A DNA stretch of 64,000 bases from DATCYX01 sp963714425. Its GTDB lineage: Bacteria; Chloroflexota; Anaerolineae; Anaerolineales; UBA4823. Under the pieces are notes generated by a model. It did not search any database, was not told the DNA's origin, and worked only from the letters and a program-made list of their open reading frames with translations. Positions 34,028-40,930 of this stretch are shown piece by piece (the first letter of the stretch is position 1; every line of letters starts with the position of its first letter). The stretch covers positions 1 to 64,000 of the forward strand of contig CAVQOI010000012.1 of assembly GCA_963714425.1 (NCBI GenBank), given 5' to 3'. The position numbers and the translations under genes were made by a program.

Positions 34028-34492
34028 TTAATATTCGCCTTTGATCACAAAAAACGAGCCGCGGATTGTTCCCGCTAGTTTAGACTTCTGTCGAGCGAAC
34101 TTAAACTTTCCTTCCAGCTCCTTTGGTACATCCATCCCTTCAGAAAGCTTAAAACCAACAGCCCTCTTCTTTGGGTTGTCAACCGTATACAAGACGTTAA
34201 CCTCAAGCCCATCCTCATAAAAGACATAGGACCATTTGATATTTTCTACTTGAAAACGGGATGTTTCTAACGGTTTGGCAGAAAACATAATATTACGTTC
34301 TTCTTTCAAAATTCTGTGCACATAATCAATTATCTTTTGGCTTTCGTTAGCTGACACAACCATAAACTCATGCTTGTATTTGTTCCTAAAGTAACGGGCT
34401 TCATTTGCACGCAAACCAGCAAGTGCTTCTGCTACAGGTGAAGACTCTAAACCAACCGTAGACACATTTTTAAAATCAACGATATATGACAT
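34028..34492 (-). CDS. Cassette protein of unknown function
   Basis: A 154-residue protein. I start at ATG 34492 (MSYIVDFKNVSTVGLE), with GGGAG at proper distance; the GTG at 34501 abuts the RBS. VAEALAGLRANEARYFRNKY, ANESQKIIDYVHRILKEERN and KWSYVFYEDGLEVNVLY suggest an alpha/beta cytosolic protein. I recognise no family. It is lower in GC than its chromosomal neighbours, in keeping with a cassette origin. Confidence 0.65.
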   Translation of the reverse strand: MSYIVDFKNVSTVGLESSPVAEALAGLRANEARYFRNKYKHEFMVVSANESQKIIDYVHRILKEERNIMFSAKPLETSRFQVENIKWSYVFYEDGLEVNVLYTVDNPKKRAVGFKLSEGMDVPKELEGKFKFARQKSKLAGTIRGSFFVIKGEY

Positions 34493-34593
34493 TTCTATCA
34501 CTCCCTTAATTTACAGCGTTTTTGATTTAGCGACCGCATCATTAGACCTAGCAGTCGCTTTTTTCTTTAGAGAATGTTTGTTACAAAATTTAT

Positions 34594-34722
34594 GGCTAAC
34601 GGTTTACGTTACCTGCGTGTGGGCGGGCGTGGATTCTGTTTGGGAGTAGGAAAAACTCGAAGCCAGAAAAATGCGTGAAAATGCCGCAGAATCCCACACG
34701 TCAGGTGCACGCTTTGTTAGCC
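34594..34722 (-). repeat. Integron attC site, about 129 bp (attC4)
   Basis: Plus-strand ends ggctaacggtttacgttacctg and caggtgcacgctttgttagcc. The inner arms ACCTG-CGTGTGGG and CCCACACG-T-CAGGT pair with a single extrahelical T, the feature that gives attC its strand polarity. This is the clearest attC in the array. Confidence 0.82.
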
Positions 34723-34747
34723 CGCTTTTTAGTTTTCCAGAGTTGCT

Positions 34748-35404
34748 TTACTTCTCATAAAGAGCGGTATTAGGCCTCATTACTATATCATGTGCAAATC
34801 CAGAAACAAAGGTCAATGGAAGAACTACCAGTTCCATACCAAGACAAGATAGCATAATTGATAGAACCACTTCTGGATCGTTTACGGCGGGGACAAATCC
34901 AGTGATGGCAATTTCGAGAACAAATACAAGCAACACTGAACCGATGACCAGGCACCAAAGCCACAAATTGCCGAGCGGCTGTTAAATCTTGACTGGTAGA
35001 ATCTTTCGCCACCAAACCAGCGGTTTATTGATGCGAGTTGAAACAAGCCAGATCCAAGGGAAGAATAATATTTGTGCGACGCCTCCCCCGACCAGGAGAA
35101 GCAAAACAAAGAGAAGAAAGAAAACGGTTGGTCCATTCTTCTTGTGAACGAAAGCGAGCGACCACACTATGATGGCAACGCTGACCACTATTGCCGCAAT
35201 ACCAGTTATCAAGAAATTTGGGATAAGCGTGAAAGCGTACTCGTTTCCATGAGGCCACATCTTTTGCGCTTCACCAATGGCCGAGATAAATAAACCACCA
35301 GTGGGAGCATTCCCTTGAAGTATCTCGAAGAATCCATAACTCATCCCTGAGATTCCAAAGATGACTCCAAGTGTCGCCACAATTATTCTTGTTGCTTTGT
35401 TCAT
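34748..35404 (-). pseudogene. Cassette-borne multi-pass membrane protein split by an in-frame TAA
   Basis: The first part (34982-35404, 140 residues) reads KATRIIVATLGVIFGISGMS and ends WWRKILPVKI at a TAA. The same frame then continues QPLGNLWLWCLVIGSVLLVF...ITGFVPAVNDPE...FAHDIVMRP to 34748. The two parts look like one protein of about 218 residues with five or six membrane segments; similar intact proteins of that layout exist in my memory of the family. A separate second protein from TTG 34966 is possible but lacks an RBS. The start at 35404 has AAAGGGAAAAG ahead of it. Confidence 0.6.
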
Positions 35405-35512
35405 TTTCTTTTCCCTGATCTGCTTCTACAAAAGCGCGATGCTTACACACCATGATGAGACGGGTAGATAAAAATACATGACAATCCCATGAGTTTGGAG
35501 TGAAAAAATTGA

Positions 35513-35854
35513 TCAGGGTTTTCCATCTGAAGAAGGTTTGATAGGGATGAGACGATATTTGTCAACCCAAGGGTAGGAGTCAACATATTCCAATTCGTAC
35601 TTATAATCAAACAGTTCGAGTAAAGGATCGGACAGCGATGGCTTCAGTACAAGAAACGGCTCCATATTTGCTCTGCTCAATTCAATCGGAATGTATACTC
35701 TTAATGACTTCATGCTGCGGGGATTTGAACCAAGTGATCGAAGTTCGATTTGTTTTATCTTGAGCCATGCCAGTATCTCACGCTTCCGAGACGTAAGCAT
35801 TTCTTCATCGAATTCAAAGGGTGGATTGATGCGGTTGGTGGTATCAGTGTCCAT
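35513..35854 (-). CDS. Cassette protein of unknown function
   Basis: A 113-residue protein: MDTDTTNRINPPFEFDEEML, KREILAWLKIKQIELRSLGS, RVYIPIELSRANMEPFLVLK. It has no membrane segment and no family I recognise. It lies directly after attC5 in the reading direction and shares its cassette with the split membrane gene, because no attC lies between them. The start codon is plausible but its RBS (AAAGAGCCGG) is weak. Confidence 0.55.
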   Translation of the reverse strand: MDTDTTNRINPPFEFDEEMLTSRKREILAWLKIKQIELRSLGSNPRSMKSLRVYIPIELSRANMEPFLVLKPSLSDPLLELFDYKYELEYVDSYPWVDKYRLIPIKPSSDGKP

Positions 35855-35897
35855 AATAATAACCGGCTCTTTCTATTCCGATTACAGTTAGTTGCGG

Positions 35898-35979
35898 GAT
35901 AACGCTGAGATAAGCCGCGCCAGAGCAACGCGGCCGTTCGCCCCAACCTCAATGCGTCGGCTGCAGCGGGTGTTAGGCA
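35898..35979 (-). repeat. Integron attC site, 82 bp (attC5)
   Basis: On the minus strand it runs GCCTAACACCCGCTGCAGCC...GCGGCTTATCTCAGCGTTATCC, a textbook attC with R''=GCCTAAC and R'=GTTATCC. It is shorter and different in sequence from the 130-bp sites, pointing to a separate cassette source. Confidence 0.78.
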
Positions 35980-36019
35980 TACCGAAGAGATCTACACTAA
36001 GCGAATCGAAGTCTGGAAG

Positions 36020-36592
36020 TCATTCAGGGTTGACTCGCGCCCACAGATCAACCCCGTTTAACCAATCCTCTAGCCAAACTTCCAACGAGTTTGCCTCAAG
36101 AATCAATTCGCCTCCAGCACCAATGTAATGAATTACAGGGGAGCCGGCACGCGAACAATCCAATAATGAATAATGATGGCATCCCCAGGCACAGATCGGC
36201 ACAAGCTGATCAAACCACCCCTCAAGCGTTTCCAGGAAAAGACGCCCCTGGGTCATGATCTCTTCAGGCAGGCGCGGGACAGATTGATCGCCACGGTAGA
36301 GGCAATAGAATGAAACTAGATCATAGTACGTCCCGTCGTTGGCGATCGCCGGAGCTCCACCAGTAACTCCAAACAGGCCATAACCCGGGCCGAACCCCCC
36401 ATTACCCACTTTTAAATATAGCTCCCTTAATAGCCGCGGTAGTGAAAAATCAAGCTTTTGTTCCGCGGCCCGGATCGTGGCTTCGGTCGTAACAGGAAAT
36501 ACATGGAATTCACCAAAGGTGCCCATCGAGCGGGCTTTTTCCTGATCTTGGATTCTGCTCAGTAATTGCTCGATGATTCTGCCTTTTACCAT
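36020..36592 (-). CDS. SMI1/KNR4 (SUKH) family cassette protein
   Basis: A 190-residue protein. TTEATIRAAEQKLDFSLPRL, LRELYLKVGNGGFGPGYGLF and VPICAWGCHHYSLLDCSRAG form the SUKH fold pattern. In bacteria such proteins often act as immunity proteins against contact-dependent or RHS toxins. It lies in an integron cassette closed by attC5, so it may give protection as an orphan immunity gene; this is inference from the family. Start at ATG 36592; the RBS is weak. Confidence 0.8.
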   Translation of the reverse strand: MVKGRIIEQLLSRIQDQEKARSMGTFGEFHVFPVTTEATIRAAEQKLDFSLPRLLRELYLKVGNGGFGPGYGLFGVTGGAPAIANDGTYYDLVSFYCLYRGDQSVPRLPEEIMTQGRLFLETLEGWFDQLVPICAWGCHHYSLLDCSRAGSPVIHYIGAGGELILEANSLEVWLEDWLNGVDLWARVNPE

Positions 36593-36755
36593 AGATCTAT
36601 TCTACATCTGAAATTGGTGATTAAGATTCATCTCGATTGTGCACCTAACTAGTGCATAACACGCCACTGAACGGACTATTTAGCTATATACAGGCCTAAT
36701 AAATATTATACAACGAGGCTGGCATGCCTCCGCCAATAAAAGACTCCTTGACCAT
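36593..36755. other. Cassette boundary region with core-site-like motifs
   Basis: On the minus strand GTGTTATGCACTAGTTAGGTGC (about 36639-36662) contains GTTATGC and GTTAGGT, two integron core-like motifs close together, at the start of the SUKH cassette. A related sequence lies at 37667-37687. No gene is seen. Confidence 0.4.
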
Positions 36756-36966
36756 GTCCGCGACCGCCTGCGGCAAGCCAGGCGGGAGCGTTATACATCC
36801 CCCCAAGATCACAGGTATTAAATAGTGAGCTGCTAAGTGAGTCTATGTCGAGGATAAGATCCCAATACCCGCAGTGATGTGGCATATTCCCCCAGGTGCG
36901 AGAGCGTCCGCTCCACGACCTCTTCCTTGGTGGAGCCAGCAAAGTCGATGTAATAATTACTCCCAG
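36756..36966 (-). pseudogene. Duplicated 3' end of pheA with its downstream sequence
   Basis: On the minus strand this reads YYIDFAGSTKEEVVERTLSH, then LGEYATSLRVLGSYPRHRLT and a stop. The complete pheA ends YIDFAGSTQDEVVNRALSH, then LGEYATYLRVLGSYPRHRLT. The similarity continues about 75 bp past the stop (gtccgcgaccgcctgcggcaa). The copy is in frame and differs by conservative and silent changes, so it derives from another functional pheA rather than from decay of the local gene. Confidence 0.8.
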
Positions 36967-37156
36967 GCCCCACCCTCGGGCGCCAGCCCGGTCAGCACTA
37001 CACGAGGTTGTGCAGCTCTCACCATTTGAGAAACTCAATTGATGATATATTTTAGCTTGCAAAAACATAGAGGGTGTTAAAAAATCTAGCAAACGCTGAG
37101 CAGTGTGCTAAGTGACCACGTAGGGAGTGTTATCGTATAGTGGTTGTTGGCGGTAG
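36967..37156 (-). other. Possible degenerate attC and non-coding sequence
   Basis: At 37089-37135 gcaaacgctgagcag...gggagtgttatcg resembles a short attC (compare ggataacgctgag in attC5). It lies behind the gene at 37157-37480. The support is weak. No gene seen. Confidence 0.35.
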
Positions 37157-37480
37157 CTATTTTGGTTCAAGAGTCATCACATAATCGTAACTCTCGTTAA
37201 GATATTCTGCCAATTTATCCAAATCTTCAAGCATATGGTCGGGTATTAACACGTATCCTCTCATTACTGCTCCGTGGGACTTAAAGATTGTAGTATCAAA
37301 TTCCTGGATATACTTTTCCTGAACTGTCTTTGAAAATCTAATTCCTAATTGACCATCTTTGTTATACAACGAAAACATGTATCCGTTCGCAGAAGTATAC
37401 GGCACCGTCTTCCCCTTCCTCTCAAACCTCGGGCACATCGCAATCAGTTCATCATACTTTGCAAGTTTCTCTTCCCACAT
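37157..37480 (-). CDS. Conserved hypothetical protein between the two pheA ends
   Basis: A 107-residue protein: MWEEKLAKYDELIAMCPRFE, RKGKTVPYTSANGYMFSLYN, KDGQLGIRFSKTVQEKYIQE, HGAVMRGYVLIPDHMLEDLD. It recalls a widespread small alpha/beta family related in style to the TfoX N-terminal/YjbR folds; I cannot name a function. It is the only gene inside the roughly 1-kb segment bounded by the pheA tail duplication. A TATATAAT sequence on the minus strand near 37727 could be its promoter. Confidence 0.75.
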   Translation of the reverse strand: MWEEKLAKYDELIAMCPRFERKGKTVPYTSANGYMFSLYNKDGQLGIRFSKTVQEKYIQEFDTTIFKSHGAVMRGYVLIPDHMLEDLDKLAEYLNESYDYVMTLEPK

Positions 37481-37881
37481 GGCAACTCCTCACTATAGCT
37501 TTTCTAATTAGATCAAATCTTCCTTATTGACCTTCCTGGGTAATGCCCAGCATCATAGAGAGTCCATCAAGAGTACGACCAATATCTCTACCGTCGCATA
37601 GGAAGATTTTCTGGCATCGAAGCATGCTACACGACAATTCCTGATCTCTCAATTCCTACCGGGAGTCGCCGAATTAGTGCATGCTACGCAACAGAGCGCA
37701 AAAATTGGCTTTAGATTATCCCAATGACCATTATATACCGGTCACGCTGTGATTTATAAACGGGATGCGATCCATACTTTCACCGAAAAGAAGACCCTCG
37801 CTCAGGTCCGCGACCGCCTGCGGCAAGCCAGGCGGGAGCGTAAACATCCCCCCAAGATCACAGATATTGAATAGTGAGCTG
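37481..37881. other. Intergenic region between pheA and the cassette region
   Basis: About 400 bp. It holds the downstream copy of the pheA-tail flank (gtccgcgaccgcctgcggcaa, from 37806) and a TATATAAT element on the minus strand (about 37727). It also holds an attC-like remnant near 37667-37690 (aattagtgcatgctacgcaac). No gene seen. Confidence 0.45.
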
Positions 37882-38703
37882 CTAAGTTAGTCTATGTCGA
37901 GGATACGACCCCAAGACCCGCAGATAGGTGGCGTATTCCCCCAGGTGGGAGAGCGCCCGGTTCACCACCTCATCCTGAGTCGAGCCGGCAAAATCAATGT
38001 AAAAGAAGTACTCCCAAGGCTTTCCAACCAAAGGGCGCGATTCGATCTTGGTCAGGTCGATATCGCGCAGGGCAAACACGCTTAAAGCTTTGAAGAGCGA
38101 GCCAGGCTCGTTTTTCAGGGAGAATACAATGGACGTCTTGGCATCTTCGCCAGGATCTAGCGGTTGGGGTGCGATGACCAGAAAGCGGGTGAGGTTGGCG
38201 GAGTTGTCCTCGATGCCCTCCGCCAGGACCTGCATGCCATACAGCTCGGCTGCCCGCCCTGAAGCAATTGCCGCCATCGCACGATCGTTCTGCTGGCTGA
38301 TAATCTTGACGCTGCCGGCTGTATCGTAGGCGGCTTCGGCTCTAACGCCCCCTAACGAGCGCAGGTAAGCGTCGCACTGCGCCAGCGCCTGCGGGTGGCT
38401 GATCACGCGGCGAATCTCGCCCAGCTCGACCCCCGGCAGGGCAATCAGGCAGTGGCGCACCTGCAGGTAGTGTTCCCCCACCACAGCCAGGTCATTTTGC
38501 ACCATCAGGTCATAGTTGCGATGGATGCTGCCTGCCAGAGAATTCTCGATTGGGATCAACCCGCGCTGGCAGGAGCCTGAAACGACAACTTCAAAGACCC
38601 GCTCGAACAATTCACAGGGCAGCGTCTCGTGGGAGGTCCCGAAATGCTCGAAGATAGCCGCTTCTGAATACGCGCCGGGCTCACCCTGGAAGGCAATGCG
38701 CAT
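37882..38703 (-). CDS. pheA: Prephenate dehydratase
   Basis: A 273-residue protein from the Met at 38703 (MRIAFQGEPGAYSE); the ATG at 38724 overlaps ilvE and would add seven residues. The catalytic domain shows FQGEPGAYSE, IPIENSLAGSIHRNYDL, ISHPQALAQC and the NLTRFLVI motif with the conserved Thr. The C-terminal ACT domain (SIVFSLKNEPGSLFKAL, ESRPLVGKPWEYFFYIDF) should bind phenylalanine for feedback. It turns prephenate into phenylpyruvate. It is the last gene of the branched-chain operon, overlapping or abutting ilvE, so aromatic synthesis is tied to the same transcript. Confidence 0.95.
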   Translation of the reverse strand: MRIAFQGEPGAYSEAAIFEHFGTSHETLPCELFERVFEVVVSGSCQRGLIPIENSLAGSIHRNYDLMVQNDLAVVGEHYLQVRHCLIALPGVELGEIRRVISHPQALAQCDAYLRSLGGVRAEAAYDTAGSVKIISQQNDRAMAAIASGRAAELYGMQVLAEGIEDNSANLTRFLVIAPQPLDPGEDAKTSIVFSLKNEPGSLFKALSVFALRDIDLTKIESRPLVGKPWEYFFYIDFAGSTQDEVVNRALSHLGEYATYLRVLGSYPRHRLT

Positions 38704-38710
38704 GCCAGGC

Positions 38711-39670
38711 TTAATCCATCGCATCCACGGGCAGATAGGCTGGGATGGCGGTGTTCACCGGCTCCAGCCACTGCGCGGAGCGCGGGTGGCGACCGCGTAA
38801 GGCTGCGTAAAAGGCACCTTGGATGGTGCGTGTGATTGGACCCGATTTGCCGCTCCCGATGACGCGGTAATCAATCTCGCGCAGGCCGATGCATTCCGCC
38901 GCTGTGCCGCATACGAATACCTCGTCAGCGATGTAGAGCTGGTCGCGGGAGATCGGCTGCTCGACCACGGTATACCCCAGGTCGCCCGCCAGCCTCAGGA
39001 TCGAATCGCGCGTGATGCCTTCCAGGATCGCCGCCGCGGGTGGCGTGTGGATCACGCCCTGGCGCACCAGGAATATATTCTCGCCGGTGCACTCGGCTAC
39101 GTAGCCCTGCGGGTCGAGCATGATGGCCTCATCGAAGCCCAGTCGCATCAACTCGGTCTTCGCCAGGACGCTGTTGGCATAGTTCCCGCTGATCTTAGCC
39201 TTGGTCATCATGACGTTGGGATGGTGGCGGGTGAAGGAGGTGATGTTTGCGCGGATACCCAGTTCCAGCGCCTCATCGCCCAGGTAATTATTCCATTCCC
39301 ACACGGCGATGCCCACAGCCGCCCTGCCTCCGTCCACGCTCAGGTTCCACCCACCGCCGGTCAGGTAAACCAGCGGGCGGATGTAGCACTCGTCGAATTG
39401 GTTGGCGGCGACGGTCAGCTTCATCGCCTCCACCAGGTCGTCGGTGGTAAAGCCCAGCTCGCGGAAGCCCAGCACCTTGGCCGAGTTGACCAGACGGGCG
39501 GCGTGCTCTCGGGCGCGGAAGATCGCCGGACCGTTATCGGTAGCGTAGCAGCGCACCCCCTCGAAGGCCCCCACGCCGTAGTGCAGCGCCGGGGTCATGA
39601 AATGCAGCGTGGCTTTCTCATACTCCACCAGCTTGCCATCCATCCACACATATTTTGATTCCATTCCCAT
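38711..39670 (-). CDS. ilvE: Branched-chain amino acid aminotransferase
   Basis: A 319-residue class IV PLP enzyme. YVWMDGKLVEYEKATLHFMT starts the fold, YGVGAFEGVRCY is the substrate loop, and TKAKISGNYANSVLAKTEL contains the PLP Lys. DEAIMLDPQGYVAECTGENI and VCGTAAECIGLREID are typical of IlvE. It transaminates the 2-oxoacids of Val, Leu and Ile. It precedes pheA directly; an aminotransferase of this type could also finish phenylalanine. An AAGGAGAAG box precedes the ATG. Confidence 0.95.
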   Translation of the reverse strand: MGMESKYVWMDGKLVEYEKATLHFMTPALHYGVGAFEGVRCYATDNGPAIFRAREHAARLVNSAKVLGFRELGFTTDDLVEAMKLTVAANQFDECYIRPLVYLTGGGWNLSVDGGRAAVGIAVWEWNNYLGDEALELGIRANITSFTRHHPNVMMTKAKISGNYANSVLAKTELMRLGFDEAIMLDPQGYVAECTGENIFLVRQGVIHTPPAAAILEGITRDSILRLAGDLGYTVVEQPISRDQLYIADEVFVCGTAAECIGLREIDYRVIGSGKSGPITRTIQGAFYAALRGRHPRSAQWLEPVNTAIPAYLPVDAMD

Positions 39671-39689
39671 CGCTTCTTCTCCTTCAGTA

Positions 39690-39780
39690 AATAAGCTACT
39701 TCACCACAGACGCTTCGCGGGCAGAATACGCCGAGTTATTATTCCAACTCTCTGCGATCTCTGCGGTGAAAAATTATTAT
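39690..39780. repeat. Interspersed repeat ('accacagacg...ctgcggtgaaaaatt')
   Basis: ttcaccacagacgcttcgcgggcagaatacgccgag followed by actctctgcgatctctgcggtgaaaaattat: opposed copies of the 'ttcaccgcagagac' unit. It lies between leuB and ilvE within the operon. Confidence 0.5.
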
Positions 39781-39783
39781 CTT

Positions 39784-40866
39784 TCATCGAATGCGCTCCT
39801 GGGTCTCCGCGACCCTATGGAGGATTTCATCGGTCATTTGGGCGGTGCTCAGGCTGCCGCCCAGGTCGGCGGTGCGGCAATCCTGCGCCAGCGCCTGATG
39901 GACTGCCTGCTCAATGGCAACCGCCTCGCGCTCTAAGTTCATAGAATGGCGTAAGAGCAGCGCCGCGCTCAAGATAGCGCCGGTAGGATTTGCGATCCCT
40001 TGACCAGCTATGTCTGGCGCCGAGCCGTGGATAGGCTCGTACAGCCCGGGACCACTTTCGCCCAAAGAAGCCGAGGGCAGCAAGCCCATTGAGCCTACCA
40101 GCACGGCGGCTTCGTCGGTGAGAATATCGCCGAAGGTGTTCTCAGTGACCAGGATATCAAAATCGGCCGGGCGGTAAACCAGGCGCATGGCGGCTGTATC
40201 CACCAGCATGTGCTCCAGCAACACATCGGGGTAATCCGCCTGCATCTCGGAGGCGATCTGCCGCCACAAGCGGGAGGTCTCCAGCACGTTGGCCTTGTCC
40301 ACTGAGGTGACCTTGTTGCGCCGCTTTTGCGCCAGCTGAAATGCCTTCACCAGAATGCGGCGTATCTCGTAATCCTGGTAAACCATCGTATCTACGGCGG
40401 TTTCGCTGCCATTCAGTCGCTGGCGACCTTTCGGTTGCCCGAAATACAACCCGCCGGTCAGCTCACGCACCACGATCATATCCACACCGGCGAGCTTCTC
40501 GGGTCGCAGGGGCGAGGCGCTCACCAGTGCCGGATGCACCCTGACCGGTCGCAGGTTGGCAAACACACCCAGCTCTTTCCGCAAGCGCAGCAGGCCCTGC
40601 TCCGGGCGCACCTTCGCCCCAGGATCGTCCCACTTCGGGCCTCCCACGGCACCCATCAAGATGGCATCTGCAGACTGGCAGTCCGCCAGGGCTTCATCGG
40701 TGAGGGCAGTGCCATAACGGTCGATGGCGCACCCCCCGATGAGATGCTGGTTAAAGCGGAAAGAGTGGCCATAAAGCCGGCCTACGGCCTCCAGCGCCTG
40801 CACTGCGGCCTCGGTCACCTCCGGGCCAATCCCGTCTCCGGGTAGAAGGATAATATCTATGTGCAT
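39784..40866 (-). CDS. leuB: 3-isopropylmalate dehydrogenase
   Basis: A 360-residue enzyme from Met 40866 (MHIDIILLPGDGIGPEVTEA). GAVGGPKWD, RPEQGLLRLRKELGVFANLRP, REL-TGG-LYFGQPKG and DKANVLETSRLWRQIA match LeuB. LVDTAAMRLVYRPADFDILVTENTFGDIL is split over the conserved metal-binding Asp region. It oxidises 3-isopropylmalate; with LeuCD it can also process the citramalate-derived intermediates made by CimA in this operon. Separated from cimA by a long perfect hairpin. Confidence 0.95.
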   Translation of the reverse strand: MHIDIILLPGDGIGPEVTEAAVQALEAVGRLYGHSFRFNQHLIGGCAIDRYGTALTDEALADCQSADAILMGAVGGPKWDDPGAKVRPEQGLLRLRKELGVFANLRPVRVHPALVSASPLRPEKLAGVDMIVVRELTGGLYFGQPKGRQRLNGSETAVDTMVYQDYEIRRILVKAFQLAQKRRNKVTSVDKANVLETSRLWRQIASEMQADYPDVLLEHMLVDTAAMRLVYRPADFDILVTENTFGDILTDEAAVLVGSMGLLPSASLGESGPGLYEPIHGSAPDIAGQGIANPTGAILSAALLLRHSMNLEREAVAIEQAVHQALAQDCRTADLGGSLSTAQMTDEILHRVAETQERIR

Positions 40867-40879
40867 AATCCTCATTCAT

Positions 40880-40930
40880 CCAAAATTTGGTATGTTCGGC
40901 AGCTTCGCTGCCGAACATACCAAATTTTGG
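40880..40930. repeat. Perfect 24-bp hairpin between cimA and leuB
   Basis: 40880-40903 pairs perfectly with 40907-40930 (loop ttc). A C/G-rich palindrome of the same family lies next to it inside the cimA 3' end (40937-40975). No U-run, so it may tune expression or mRNA stability between the two genes rather than end transcription. Confidence 0.75.
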
